A stretch of DNA of 64,000 nt from JASGIT01 sp047601665 (GTDB lineage: Bacteria > Pseudomonadota > Gammaproteobacteria > Burkholderiales > Burkholderiaceae_C), in contig JASGIT010000001.1 of NCBI GenBank assembly GCA_047601665.1, positions 310,001 to 374,000 of the forward strand. Direction: 5' to 3'. The notes beneath the pieces were generated by a model, which worked only from the letters and a program-made list of their open reading frames with translations, was not told the origin of the DNA and ran no database searches. The position numbers and the translations under genes were made by a program. Below are positions 34,487 through 43,346 of this stretch, one piece after another; the stretch's first letter is position 1, and the number at the start of each line of letters is the position of its first letter.

Positions 34487-35793
34487 GCGCCGAGCCGCCG
34501 CGCAAAGTCAGCGCCGCCGATGCGGCCGCCGGGCTGAAGAACCTGTACCAGCTCATCCAGTTGCGCTGGATTGCCGCGGTGGGCCAGATCTTCACCATCG
34601 AAGTCGCCCACTTCACCCTGCACCTGCAACTGCCGCTCACCGAGATGTTCACCGTGGCGGGCTGCCTCGCGGTATTCAACGTCGTCAGCCTGCTGCGCTG
34701 GCGCACCGCGCGCGGGGTGCAGCAGGCGGAACTGTTCTCCGCGCTGCTGGTGGACGTGGCCGCGCTCACGGCGCAGCTCTACCTGAGCGGCGGCACCAGC
34801 AACCCCTTCGTGTTTTTGTACCTGCTGCTCATTGCCGTGGGAGCCATGCTGCTACGCGGCGCGCACATCTGGGCCATGGTGGCCGCCACGGCGGCCTGCG
34901 TGGCGGCGCTGGCCGAATACCGGCGGCCCCTGCCGCTCACCGCCGACGTGCACCACGGCCTGTCCAGCCCCTACCTCGTAGGACTGCTGGTGTGCTTCGT
35001 GCTCAACGCGGTGCTGATCGTGATGTTCATCACCCGCATCAGCCGTAACCTGAGCCAGCGCGATGCGCGCCTGGCCGCCGTGCGCCAGCGCGCCACCGAG
35101 GAGGAGCATATCGTCCGCATGGGCCTGCTGGCCTCCGGCGCGGCGCACGAACTGGGCACGCCGCTGGCGACCATGGCCGTGATCCTGGGCGACTGGAAGC
35201 GCGAGCCCCAGTTGGCCAAGGACCCGGTGCTGCAGGAGGAAATCGCGGAAATGCAGATGCAGGTGCAGCGCTGCAAGGCCATCGTGAGCGGCATCTTGCT
35301 CTCGGCCGGCGAAACGCGCGGCGAGGCGTCGGCGCAAACCACCGTGTGCCACTTCCTCGACACCCTGGCGCGCGACTGGCGCGCCACGCGCTCGGTGGAT
35401 ACCTTCGAGTACGACAATGCCGTGGAGGAAGACAGCCCCATGGTGTCCGATACCACGCTCCAGCAAATGGTCTTCAACGTGCTGGACAATGCGCGCGACG
35501 CATCGCCGCACTGGGTAGGCCTGTCGGCCTGGCAGGATGCCGACGCGCTCCACATCGCCGTTACCGACCAGGGACCGGGCTTCACCGAGCCTATCCTGGC
35601 GCAACTGGGCACCCCCTACCAGTCCACCAAAGGCCGCGCGGGCGGCGGACTGGGCCTGTTCCTGGCGATGAACGTGGCGCGCACCCTGGGCGGCAGCGTG
35701 CGGGCGCGCAACCGGCGCGGCGGCGGGGCACAGGTCACCATGACCCTGCCGCTCGCGGCGATTGCACTGCCCGGCCCGGAAAAGGAACCATGA
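34483..35793 (+). CDS. regB: RegB/PrrB-like redox sensor histidine kinase
   Basis: A 436-residue kinase with six hydrophobic helices in the first 190 residues. The RegB quinone-binding motif GGTSNPF is at about 103-109. The H-box AAHELGTPLAT places the phosphorylated His at 222, and Cys264 in QVQRCK sits where the redox-active Cys of RegB is found (Cys265 in Rhodobacter). The ATPase domain has NVLDNARDA and GGGLGLFLA. RegB senses the ubiquinone pool and controls respiration genes. It overlaps SURF1 by four bases and the regulator gene by four. Confidence 0.9.
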   Translation: MSAEPPRKVSAADAAAGLKNLYQLIQLRWIAAVGQIFTIEVAHFTLHLQLPLTEMFTVAGCLAVFNVVSLLRWRTARGVQQAELFSALLVDVAALTAQLYLSGGTSNPFVFLYLLLIAVGAMLLRGAHIWAMVAATAACVAALAEYRRPLPLTADVHHGLSSPYLVGLLVCFVLNAVLIVMFITRISRNLSQRDARLAAVRQRATEEEHIVRMGLLASGAAHELGTPLATMAVILGDWKREPQLAKDPVLQEEIAEMQMQVQRCKAIVSGILLSAGETRGEASAQTTVCHFLDTLARDWRATRSVDTFEYDNAVEEDSPMVSDTTLQQMVFNVLDNARDASPHWVGLSAWQDADALHIAVTDQGPGFTEPILAQLGTPYQSTKGRAGGGLGLFLAMNVARTLGGSVRARNRRGGGAQVTMTLPLAAIALPGPEKEP

Positions 35794-36323
35794 ACGACGA
35801 ACGCCTGCTGCTGATCGTGGAAGACGACGAAGCCTTCGCGCGCACGCTCGCGCGCTCGTTCGAGCGGCGCGGCTACCGCGTGCTGCGCGCCGACTGCCTG
35901 CCGCGCATGGAAGAACTGCTGGCCAACCACCGCCCCGGCTATGCGGTGGTGGATCTCAAGCTCAAGGGCGAGGCCACGGGCCTGGCCTGCGTGCGCAGGC
36001 TGCACGCGGCGGATGCGGCCACGCGCATCGTGGTGCTCACGGGCTTTGCCAGCATCGCCACCGCCGTGGAGGCCGTGAAGCTCGGCGCCTGCCACTACCT
36101 CGCCAAGCCGTCAAACACCGACGACATCGAGGCCGCCTTCGGCCTCACCGAGGGCAATGAGGAGGTGGAACTGACCAACCGCTCCAGCTCCATCAAGACG
36201 CTGGAGTGGGAGCGCATCCACGAAGTGCTGGCGGAAACCGGCTTCAACATCTCCGAAGCCGCGCGGCGGCTGGGTATGCACCGGCGCACGCTGGCCCGCA
36301 AGCTGGAGAAGCAGCGGGTTTGA
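35790..36323 (+). CDS. regA: RegA/PrrA-like response regulator
   Basis: A 177-residue response regulator: receiver domain with phospho-acceptor Asp55 (VVDLKL) and Lys in YLAKP, then a short linker and a Fis-type helix-turn-helix at the C-terminus (NISEAARRLGMHRRTLARKL). This compact two-domain form is RegA/PrrA/ActR-type. It probably controls the upstream cyo operon, and perhaps other respiratory genes, in response to RegB. The gene overlaps regB by four bases. Confidence 0.92.
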   Translation: MNDERLLLIVEDDEAFARTLARSFERRGYRVLRADCLPRMEELLANHRPGYAVVDLKLKGEATGLACVRRLHAADAATRIVVLTGFASIATAVEAVKLGACHYLAKPSNTDDIEAAFGLTEGNEEVELTNRSSSIKTLEWERIHEVLAETGFNISEAARRLGMHRRTLARKLEKQRV

Positions 36324-36329
36324 AGCGGT

Positions 36330-37139
36330 TCAGGCGGGCCGCTTGCGGGCCCATGCCCACAATGCCAGGCCGCCCACGATCATGGGCACGCACAGCCACT
36401 GCCCCATGCTCATGCCCAGCGACAGCAGACCCAGGAAGGCGTCCGGCTCGCGGAAATATTCGGCGATGAAGCGGAACAGCCCATAGCCCACGAGGAAGGC
36501 CGCCGCCACCTCGCCCTGCCGCCGCTCGCGCCGCGCGTAGAGCCACAGCAGCACGAAGAGCAGCAGCCCTTCCATGAGGAACTGGTAGACCTGCGAAGGG
36601 TGGCGCGGCAGCATGGAGCCGCTTTGCGGGAAGACCATGCCCCAGGGCAGGTCCGGGCTGCAAAAGCGCCCCCAAAGCTCGCCGTTGATGAAATTGCCCA
36701 CGCGCCCCGCCGCCAGGCCCGTGGGTACGCAGGGCGCCACGAAGTCGGCCACCTGCAGCCAGGGCCGCTGGCGCGAGCGCGCGAACCAGGTCATGGAGGC
36801 GATCACGCCGATCAGCCCGCCGTGAAAGCTCATGCCGCCCTGCCACACGGCAAAGACTTCGAGCGGATGCGTGAAGTAGTAGTCCGGCTTGTAGAACAGG
36901 CAGTAGCCGAGCCGCCCGCCGACGATAACGCCGAGCACGCCCAGGAACAGGATGTCCTCCACGTCCCGCGCGCTCCACGCGCCCGGCCCGGTGATGCGGT
37001 TGAACGGCGGATGCCGCAGCCGCAGCCGCCCCAGCAACAGGAACAGGCCGAACGCGGCCAGATAGGTCAACCCGTACCAGTGGATGGCGACAGGCCCGAT
37101 TTGCAGGGCGACGGGGTCTATGTGCGGGTACATCAGCAT
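36330..37139 (-). CDS. lgt: Prolipoprotein diacylglyceryl transferase
   Basis: A 269-residue membrane protein with seven helices. The Lgt signature GRVGNFINGELWG is present, with the conserved HGG in MSFHGGLIG and the start MLMYPHIDPVALQIGP. It transfers diacylglycerol from phosphatidylglycerol to the lipobox Cys of prolipoproteins at the inner membrane. A second ATG two codons in is an alternative start. The gene is convergent with regA, six bases apart. Confidence 0.95.
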   Translation of the reverse strand: MLMYPHIDPVALQIGPVAIHWYGLTYLAAFGLFLLLGRLRLRHPPFNRITGPGAWSARDVEDILFLGVLGVIVGGRLGYCLFYKPDYYFTHPLEVFAVWQGGMSFHGGLIGVIASMTWFARSRQRPWLQVADFVAPCVPTGLAAGRVGNFINGELWGRFCSPDLPWGMVFPQSGSMLPRHPSQVYQFLMEGLLLFVLLWLYARRERRQGEVAAAFLVGYGLFRFIAEYFREPDAFLGLLSLGMSMGQWLCVPMIVGGLALWAWARKRPA

Positions 37140-37306
37140 GGTGGCCGGTATTGTGCCCGCTGGCCATGGCCGTTCCTGTCCAACGCAAACGCTTCTGATC
37201 CCCGTGCGCATCCAGAGCGCCAGGCCAGGGACATTGCAGCGCCCACGTGCAAGGCACACACCGTTCGCGGGATACTCCGGGCATTCAAGAATCAAGGAAA
37301 AACACC

Positions 37307-37774
37307 ATGCAAGGCAATCCCCAGGTCGTCGACTACCTCAAGGACTTGCTGCGCGGCGAACTGGCCGCGCGCGACCAATATTTCATCCACTCGCGGGTGT
37401 ACGAAGACCAGGGCTTCACCAAGCTGTACACGCGCCTGGACCACGAGATGCAGGAGGAAACCCAGCACGCCGACGCGCTGCTGCGCCGCATCCTGATGCT
37501 GGGCAGCCTGCCCGACATGCGCCCCAAGGCATTCACCCCCGGCGTGACGGTGCCCGAGATGCTGCGCAAGGACCTGGCCACCGAGTACGAGGTGCGCGCC
37601 GCGCTGCAGGGCGGCATCGCGCTGTGCGAGAGCGCGCGCGACTACGTGAGCCGCGACATCCTGCTGGCCCAGTTGCGCGACACCGAGGAAGACCACGCCT
37701 ACTGGCTCGAAAAGCAGATCGGGCTGATCGACAAAGTGGGGCTGGAGAACTACCTGCAAACGCAGTCTTCATAA
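37307..37774 (+). CDS. bfr: Bacterioferritin lacking the Met52 haem ligand
   Basis: A 155-residue ferritin-like four-helix protein closest in layout to Bfr. The di-iron ligands are kept: Glu18, Glu51, His54, Glu93 and the Glu/His pair in TEEDHAYW (about 127 and 130). The position that gives the haem-binding Met52 in E. coli Bfr is Thr52 (EETQHAD). The homopolymer may therefore lack haem, or it may work with a second Met-containing subunit. It oxidises and stores iron. The gene stands alone and ends at a shared terminator. Confidence 0.88.
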   Translation: MQGNPQVVDYLKDLLRGELAARDQYFIHSRVYEDQGFTKLYTRLDHEMQEETQHADALLRRILMLGSLPDMRPKAFTPGVTVPEMLRKDLATEYEVRAALQGGIALCESARDYVSRDILLAQLRDTEEDHAYWLEKQIGLIDKVGLENYLQTQSS

Positions 37775-37775
37775 G

Positions 37776-37827
37776 CAAAAACAGCCGCTAGCGCTTACCA
37801 GTCAAGCGCAGGCAGCTATCAATTTTG
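37776..37827. repeat. Copy 5 of palindromic intergenic repeat
   Basis: This starts one base after the bfr stop. It contains GCCGCTAGCGCTTACC and CAAGCGCAGGCAGCTATCAATTTT. Pairing arms GCGCTT (37791-37796) and AAGCGC (37804-37809) are exact. It directly precedes the terminator hairpin. Confidence 0.6.
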
Positions 37828-37860
37828 AAGAAACCGCATCCACACCGGATGCGGTTTTCT
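37828..37860. terminator. Bidirectional terminator between bfr and SDR gene
   Basis: The inverted repeat AAACCGCATCC (37831-37841) and GGATGCGGTTT (37846-37856), with a 4-base loop and A/T tracts outside, lies between the convergent bfr and SDR stops and can serve both. Confidence 0.88.
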
Positions 37861-38643
37861 TCATTTGGTGGTGTAGCCGCCGTTCTGCAGCACCGTCTGC
37901 CCCGTCATCCACCAGCCGTCGGTGGCCAGGTGGCGGATCAGCGGCACCACGTCCTCGATGTCGGTCAGGCCCGTCTTGCTGTAGGCCGACAGCGCGGCGG
38001 CGGTCTTGTGGTAGGTCTGGGCCTCGGCGCTTTCCTGGCCGTAGAAGAACGGCGTATCCATGGGCCCCGGCCCCACGGCCGTGACCGAGATGCCGCGCGC
38101 GCCGAACTCCTTGGCCGCCGCGCGCGTGAAGTGCTCCACCGGCGCCTTGCCGCCCGCGTAGCTCGCGTAGAACGGCGTGAACGCACCCAGCAGCGAAGTC
38201 ACCAGCGTGATGATCTTGCCGCGCTCGTTGAGCGCCAGGCCCGCCTGCTGGATGAAGAAGAAGGCCGCCTTGCTGTTAATGGCGAACATCTCGTCGTACT
38301 CGGCCTCGGTCACGTCGGCGATGGGCTTCTTGAGCACCTTGCCCACGGTGTTGATGGCGATGTCGATGCCGCCCAGGCGCTCCCTGGCCTCGGCGAACAG
38401 GCGCCGCACCGCGGCGGCGGTGGTCAGGTCGGCCTGCCAGGCATGGGCCTCGGCGCCCAGGGCGCGCACGGCCGCCAGCGTCTCCTCGGCGGCGGCGCGG
38501 CTGGCGTCGCTGTTGTAGTGGATGGCGATGGCGCGCGCGCCGCGCGCCGCGAAGTCGCGCGCCAGCAGGCCGCCCAGGTTCTTCGCGCCGCCCGCGATGA
38601 GGACGGACTTGCCGGGCAGGTCGTGGGAATATGCAGCGGTCAT
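37861..38643 (-). CDS. Short-chain dehydrogenase/reductase
   Basis: A 260-residue SDR. The coenzyme-binding motif is AGGAKNLG and the active site shows Ser in VTSLLG and Tyr/Lys in YASYAGGKA (YAGGK). The cofactor motif and the stretch AIHYNSDASRAAAEET suggest NADP(H) use. The gene is divergent from a LysR regulator with a 120-bp gap containing a large dyad, a classical arrangement in which the regulator controls the neighbour. The physiological substrate is unknown. Confidence 0.88.
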   Translation of the reverse strand: MTAAYSHDLPGKSVLIAGGAKNLGGLLARDFAARGARAIAIHYNSDASRAAAEETLAAVRALGAEAHAWQADLTTAAAVRRLFAEARERLGGIDIAINTVGKVLKKPIADVTEAEYDEMFAINSKAAFFFIQQAGLALNERGKIITLVTSLLGAFTPFYASYAGGKAPVEHFTRAAAKEFGARGISVTAVGPGPMDTPFFYGQESAEAQTYHKTAAALSAYSKTGLTDIEDVVPLIRHLATDGWWMTGQTVLQNGGYTTK

Positions 38644-38685
38644 GGGAAAGCTCCTTGAAAGCAGTGAGGGGATGCCATGCAGTCT

Positions 38686-38750
38686 ATTGGTGCGAATTGC
38701 CTGAATAAACCCAGCCGGACTGGATAGACTTTTCGCAATTCCTGACCAAT
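38686..38750. promoter_or_regulatory. Candidate LysR operator in the SDR-lysR divergent gap
   Basis: The two halves of a broken palindrome flank the centre of the gap: ATTGG-N3-GAATTG (38686-38699) and CAATTC-N4-CCAAT (38736-38750), with 36 bases between. LysR regulators usually bind two such sites in divergent promoters. Symmetry is the only evidence. Confidence 0.4.
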
Positions 38751-38763
38751 CATCCCCTCTCCC

Positions 38764-39684
38764 ATGGACCGCATCGACAGCCTCCACGTCTTCCTGCGCG
38801 TGGCCGAAACGGGCAGCTTCAGCACGGCGGCCGACGACCTGGGCCGCTCGCGCGCCAGCGTGTCGGCCACTGTGCAGCAGCTGGAAGCCCGCCTGGGCGT
38901 GCGCCTGCTGCACCGCACCACCCGCAGCGTGCGCCCTACGGCCGACGGCAGCGCGTTGCTGGAGCGTGCGCGCCAACTGGTGGCCGACATGGCGGAGCTG
39001 GAGGAGCAGTTCCACCCCGCAGCCACGCGCCTGCGCGGCCACCTGCGCGTGGACGTGCCCAGCCGCGTCGCGCGGCGCATCGTCGCGCCCGCGCTGCCGC
39101 GCTTCTTCGCCCTGCACCCCGAGGTGACGCTGGAGCTGCGCTCCAGCGACCGCGCCGTCGATCTGGTGCAAGAGGGCGTGGACTGCGTGCTGCGCGTGGG
39201 GCCGCTCGCGCCCAGCAGCCTGGTGGCGCGGCCGCTGGGGCACTTCGCCCTCGTCAACTGCGCCAGCCCCGCCTACCTCGCGCGGCACGGCACGCCGCAG
39301 GTGCCGGGCGACCTGGCCACGCACCGCGTGGTGGACTACCTCTCGCCCACCACGGGCCGCCCCGCGCCGTGGGAGAGCGTGCAGCCCGGCGGCCAGACCG
39401 CCGCGCGCACCCTGCCCGCCCAGGTGGCGGCCAACCACGTGGAGACCTACATCGCCTGCGCCCTGGCCGGGCTGGGGCTGATCCAGATTCCCGCCTACGA
39501 CGTGCGCGAGCACCTGGAGAGCGGCGCCCTGGTCGAGGTGCTGCCCGATGCCCGCGCCGCGCCCATGCCCGTCCACGTGCTGTACCCGCACCGGCGGCAT
39601 TTGTCGCTGCGGGTGCAGGGCTTCATCGGTTGGCTGCAGGAGCAGCTCGCGCCATGCCTGGACTCCACGGGCACGGGTTCATAA
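38764..39684 (+). CDS. LysR-family transcriptional regulator (divergent from SDR)
   Basis: A 306-residue LysR protein: N-terminal winged helix-turn-helix (VFLRVAETGSFSTAADDLGRS) and a periplasmic-binding-like effector domain (LRSSDRAVDLVQEGVDCVLR, a CrgA/AaeR-group pattern). It most likely regulates the divergent SDR gene at 37861 and itself. Such regulators of the CrgA group often respond to electrophiles or oxidants, which is a general family statement. Confidence 0.92.
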   Translation: MDRIDSLHVFLRVAETGSFSTAADDLGRSRASVSATVQQLEARLGVRLLHRTTRSVRPTADGSALLERARQLVADMAELEEQFHPAATRLRGHLRVDVPSRVARRIVAPALPRFFALHPEVTLELRSSDRAVDLVQEGVDCVLRVGPLAPSSLVARPLGHFALVNCASPAYLARHGTPQVPGDLATHRVVDYLSPTTGRPAPWESVQPGGQTAARTLPAQVAANHVETYIACALAGLGLIQIPAYDVREHLESGALVEVLPDARAAPMPVHVLYPHRRHLSLRVQGFIGWLQEQLAPCLDSTGTGS

Positions 39685-39736
39685 AAAAAGAGCTGCAGCG
39701 CCCGTCCAGCAAGCGCAAGCAGCTCTGTTTTTAATA
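39685..39736. terminator. Terminator-like hairpin, copy 6 of intergenic repeat
   Basis: Arms AGAGCTGC (39689-39696) and GCAGCTCT (39719-39726), with A7 before and T5 after, lie between the convergent lysR and ilvD genes. The spacer contains CAAGCGCAAGC, a diverged repeat core, so this is a repeat copy that doubles as a bidirectional terminator. Confidence 0.7.
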
Positions 39737-39744
39737 GCAACCGA

Positions 39745-41601
39745 TCAGTCAAGCAGCGACAGGTCGCGCACCGCGCCCTTGTCGGCCGACATGACCAGCT
39801 TGGCATACGCCTTGAGCGCGGCCGACACCTTGCGCGGGCGGGGCTTGGCGGGCTTCCAGCCCTTCGCGTTCTGCGCTTCGCGGCGCTTGGCCAGTTCCTC
39901 GTCGCTCACCAGCACGTCGATGGTGCGGTTGGGAATGTCGATGCGGATGCGGTCGCCGTTCTGCACCAGGCCGATCGCGCCGCCCGCCGCCGCCTCGGGC
40001 GAGCAGTGGCCGATGGACAGGCCCGAAGTACCGCCCGAGAAGCGCCCGTCGGTCAGCAGCGCGCAGGCCTTGCCCAGGCCCTTGGACTTGATGTAGCTCG
40101 TGGGGTAGAGCATTTCCTGCATACCGGGGCCGCCCTTGGGGCCTTCGTAGCGCACCACCACCACGTCGCCCGCCTTGACCTTGTCGGCCAGGATGTTTTC
40201 CACCGCCTCGTCCTGCGACTCGACCACGTGGGCCGGGCCTTCGAAGACGAGGATGGACTCGTCCACGCCCGCCGTCTTGACCACGCAGCCGTCCTTGGCG
40301 ATGTTGCCGGTCAGCACGGCGAGGCCGCCCTCTTTCGAGAAAGCGTGCTCGTAGGAGCGGATGCAGCCCTCGGCGCGGTCCAGGTCCAGGCTGGGCCAGC
40401 GTGTGCTCTGGCTGAACGCCACCTGCGTGGGTATGCCCGCCGGGCCGGCCATGTAGAAGGTCTTGACCGCTTCGTCATTGGTGCGGGTGATGTCCCACTG
40501 CGCCAGCGCGTCGCCCAGCGTCTTGGCGTGGACGGTGGGCACGTCGGTATGCAGCTTGCCCGCGCGCTCCAGCTCGCCCAGGATGGCCATGATGCCGCCC
40601 GCGCGGTGCACGTCCTCGATATGGTATTTGTTGGTATTGGGCGCCACCTTGCACAGCTGTGGCACGGTGCGCGAGAGGCGGTCGATGTCGGCCATGCCGA
40701 AGTCGATCTGCGCCTCTTGTGCAATCGCCAGCAGGTGCAGGATGGTGTTGGTGGAGCCGCCCATCGCGATGTCGAGCGTGATCGCGTTCTCGAACGCCTT
40801 GAAGCCGACCGAGCGCGGCAGGATGGAGTCGTCGTCCTGCTCGTAGTGCTGGCGCGCCAGTTCCACGATGCGGCGGCCCGCGCGCTTGAAGAGCTGCTCG
40901 CGATCGGAGTGCGTGGCCACCACGGTGCCGTTGCCGGGCAGCGCCAGGCCCAGCGCCTCGGCCAGGCAGTTCATCGAATTCGCCGTGAACATGCCCGAGC
41001 AGGAGCCGCAGGTCGGGCAGGCGGAGCGCTCCACCTCGGCCACGTCGGCGTCGCTCACCTTGTCGTCGGCGGCCATCACCATGGCGTCGATCAGGTCGAG
41101 CTTCTTGATCTGGATGGTCTGCGTGCCCGGTACGGCCAGGCGCGCCTTGCCCGCCTCCATCGGCCCGCCGGAGACGAACACCACCGGGATGTTCAGCCGC
41201 ATCGCGGCCATCAACATGCCGGGGGTGATCTTGTCGCAGTTGCTGATGCAGACCAGGGCGTCCGCGCAGTGCGCGTTGACCATGTATTCGACCGAGTCGG
41301 CGATCACCTCGCGGCTGGGCAGCGAATACAACATGCCGTCGTGGCCCATGGCGATGCCGTCGTCCACGGCGATGGTGTTGAACTCCTTGGCGACGCCGCC
41401 CGCCGCCTCGATCTCGCGCGCGACGAGCTGACCCAGGTCCTTCAGGTGGACGTGGCCGGGCACGAACTGGGTGAACGAATTGGCGACGGCGATGATGGGC
41501 TTGGAAAAGTCATCGTCCTTCATGCCGGTGGCGCGCCACAGGGAGCGGGCGCCGGCCATGTTGCGGCCGGCGGTGGAGGTCTTGGAACGGTATGCAGGCA
41601 T
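39745..41601 (-). CDS. ilvD: Dihydroxy-acid dehydratase
   Basis: A 618-residue enzyme matching E. coli IlvD in length (616 aa). Iron-sulfur and active-site motifs are present: CISNCDKITPG, SACPTCGSCSGMFTANSMNC (in parts CPTCGSCSGM) and DGRFSGGTSGLSIGH. It converts 2,3-dihydroxy-isovalerate and its methyl homologue to 2-oxo acids in valine and isoleucine synthesis. The start at 41601 (MPAYRSKTSTAGRNMAGAR) agrees with the family; the longer frame to 41667 is not needed. Divergent from a LysR gene. Confidence 0.97.
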   Translation of the reverse strand: MPAYRSKTSTAGRNMAGARSLWRATGMKDDDFSKPIIAVANSFTQFVPGHVHLKDLGQLVAREIEAAGGVAKEFNTIAVDDGIAMGHDGMLYSLPSREVIADSVEYMVNAHCADALVCISNCDKITPGMLMAAMRLNIPVVFVSGGPMEAGKARLAVPGTQTIQIKKLDLIDAMVMAADDKVSDADVAEVERSACPTCGSCSGMFTANSMNCLAEALGLALPGNGTVVATHSDREQLFKRAGRRIVELARQHYEQDDDSILPRSVGFKAFENAITLDIAMGGSTNTILHLLAIAQEAQIDFGMADIDRLSRTVPQLCKVAPNTNKYHIEDVHRAGGIMAILGELERAGKLHTDVPTVHAKTLGDALAQWDITRTNDEAVKTFYMAGPAGIPTQVAFSQSTRWPSLDLDRAEGCIRSYEHAFSKEGGLAVLTGNIAKDGCVVKTAGVDESILVFEGPAHVVESQDEAVENILADKVKAGDVVVVRYEGPKGGPGMQEMLYPTSYIKSKGLGKACALLTDGRFSGGTSGLSIGHCSPEAAAGGAIGLVQNGDRIRIDIPNRTIDVLVSDEELAKRREAQNAKGWKPAKPRPRKVSAALKAYAKLVMSADKGAVRDLSLLD

Positions 41602-41701
41602 CGTGGTTGTGCAGTAGTTATGGGAAAGGGCGCGACGAGTATGTGACGGATGGGTGATTTGATCCAATACCTTTGAAAATCTTGATTAATATGTTCTACA
41701 T

Positions 41702-42643
41702 ATGAGTCAACCCCTCATCGACGTGCGCGCCTGGCGGCAGTTCGTGATGGTGGCCGAGGAGCTGCACTTCGGCCGCGCGGCGCAGCGCCTGCACATCACC
41801 CAGCCGCCGCTGACCCAGGCCATCGCCGGGCTGGAGCGGCAGCTGGGCGTGCGCCTGTTCGAGCGCAACAAGCGCAGCGTGCAGCTCACGCCCGCCGGCG
41901 CCGCGCTGCTGCCGCAGGCGCAGGACCTGATCGCCCGCGCGCTCGCCCTGCCCCAGCAGGCCCGCGCGGCGGCCAGCGGCGAAGTGGGACGGCTGCGCCT
42001 GGCCTTCGTCTCCACCGTGGGCTTCGGCGGGCTGCCGCAGTGGGTGCGCGACTTTCGCGGCGCCTGCCCCGGCGTGCGCCTGGAACTGACCGAGGCCACC
42101 AGCGACGTGCAGCTGCAACTGCTGCGCGAGGGCCAGGTCGATGCAGGCATCGTGCTGCACGCGCTGGGCGAACCCGCGCCGCCCGGCATGGCGCGGCAGG
42201 TGCTTGGCCAGGAGCCGCTGCTGCTCGCCCTGCCCCAGCACCATGCGCTGGCCCGGGCGCGCACGCTGCGCTTCGAGCAGGTGTGCGACGAGCCGCTGGT
42301 GCTGTTCCCGCGCGCCATCCTGCCCGCCGTGCACGACGGCCTGCAGGCGCGCTACGCGGCGGCTGGCCGCACGTTGAGCGTGGCGCAGGAGGCGATCCAG
42401 ATGCAGACCATCGTCAACCTCGTCTCGGCCGAGCTGGGGCTGGCCTGGGTGCTGCAGAGCGTGAGCCAGCTCCAGCGCGCGGGCGTGGTGTACCGCAAGC
42501 TGCACGAGCCGCCAGGCGCGCCCGCGCTGCCCATCTGCGAAACCAGCGTGATGTGGGAAGCCGGCCACGACTCGCCCGTGCTGCGGCGCTGGCTGCAGGT
42601 GGTGCACAGCGATGCTTTCCAGGCTGGCATGATCGGCGCCTGA
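41702..42643 (+). CDS. LysR-family transcriptional regulator (divergent from ilvD)
   Basis: A 313-residue LysR protein with the helix-turn-helix EELHFGRAAQRLHITQPPL and the effector domain (LAFVSTVGFGGLPQWV). The BenM/CatM-like pattern EELHFGRAA is typical of regulators of aromatic or branched-chain metabolism. It is divergent from ilvD with a 100-bp gap, so control of ilvD is possible, but the response regulator gene follows 31 bp downstream in the same direction. The ligand is unknown. Confidence 0.92.
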   Translation: MSQPLIDVRAWRQFVMVAEELHFGRAAQRLHITQPPLTQAIAGLERQLGVRLFERNKRSVQLTPAGAALLPQAQDLIARALALPQQARAAASGEVGRLRLAFVSTVGFGGLPQWVRDFRGACPGVRLELTEATSDVQLQLLREGQVDAGIVLHALGEPAPPGMARQVLGQEPLLLALPQHHALARARTLRFEQVCDEPLVLFPRAILPAVHDGLQARYAAAGRTLSVAQEAIQMQTIVNLVSAELGLAWVLQSVSQLQRAGVVYRKLHEPPGAPALPICETSVMWEAGHDSPVLRRWLQVVHSDAFQAGMIGA

Positions 42644-42674
42644 TACGGATTGCATTCGGAAAGAACCCCAGCCC

Positions 42675-43346
42675 ATGCGCGTACTCGTCGTCGAGGATGA
42701 TCCCGCCCTTCGCCTGGGGCTCAGCCGCACGCTGCAGGCCGAGGGCTGGCAGGTGGATGCCGTGACCGACGGCGAATTCGCCCTGGCCGCCACGGCCACC
42801 GAGCAGTACGACGCCGCCGTGCTCGACCTGGGCCTGCCCCGCCGCGGCGGCCTGGAAGTGCTGCGCCAATGGCGCGCGCAGAGCCGCACGCAGGATCTGG
42901 CCGTGGTCATCCTCACCGCCAGCGATGGCCTGCAAAGCCGCCTGCGCGGGCTCAACGAAGGGGCGGACGACTACCTCGCCAAGCCCTTCGAGCCCGAGGA
43001 ACTCGTGGCCCGCCTGCGTGCCGTGGCGCGGCGGCGGCGCGGCGGCAGCAGCAACCTGCTGACGGCGGGCGCCCTGAGCTTCAACACCGACACCCGCGAA
43101 CTGCGCCATGGCGAAGAGCGCCTGTCCCTCAGCCCGCGCGAAGCCGCGCTGGTGGAGCTGCTGATGGCCTCGCCCGGCACCGCCGTGCCCAAGAGCCGCA
43201 TCATCTCCGCCATGTCGAGCTGGGAGTCGAACTTCAGCGCCAACTCGGTGGAGATCTACGTGCTCAAGCTGCGGCGCAAGCTCGCGGGCGCGGGGGTCAA
43301 CATCGTCACCCTGCGGGGCGTGGGCTACGCACTGGAAATCGAATGA
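42675..43346 (+). CDS. OmpR-family response regulator (TctD/QseB-like)
   Basis: A 223-residue response regulator with receiver (acidic pocket EDD 7-9, phospho-acceptor Asp51, Lys in YLAKPF) and an OmpR winged-helix DNA-binding domain (LSLSPREAALVELLM, then VYVLKLRRKL-like VEIYVLKLRRKL). Its kinase partner follows with a four-base overlap. The TctD-like type often controls carboxylate uptake; here the RND efflux genes directly downstream are the likeliest targets. Confidence 0.93.
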   Translation: MRVLVVEDDPALRLGLSRTLQAEGWQVDAVTDGEFALAATATEQYDAAVLDLGLPRRGGLEVLRQWRAQSRTQDLAVVILTASDGLQSRLRGLNEGADDYLAKPFEPEELVARLRAVARRRRGGSSNLLTAGALSFNTDTRELRHGEERLSLSPREAALVELLMASPGTAVPKSRIISAMSSWESNFSANSVEIYVLKLRRKLAGAGVNIVTLRGVGYALEIE

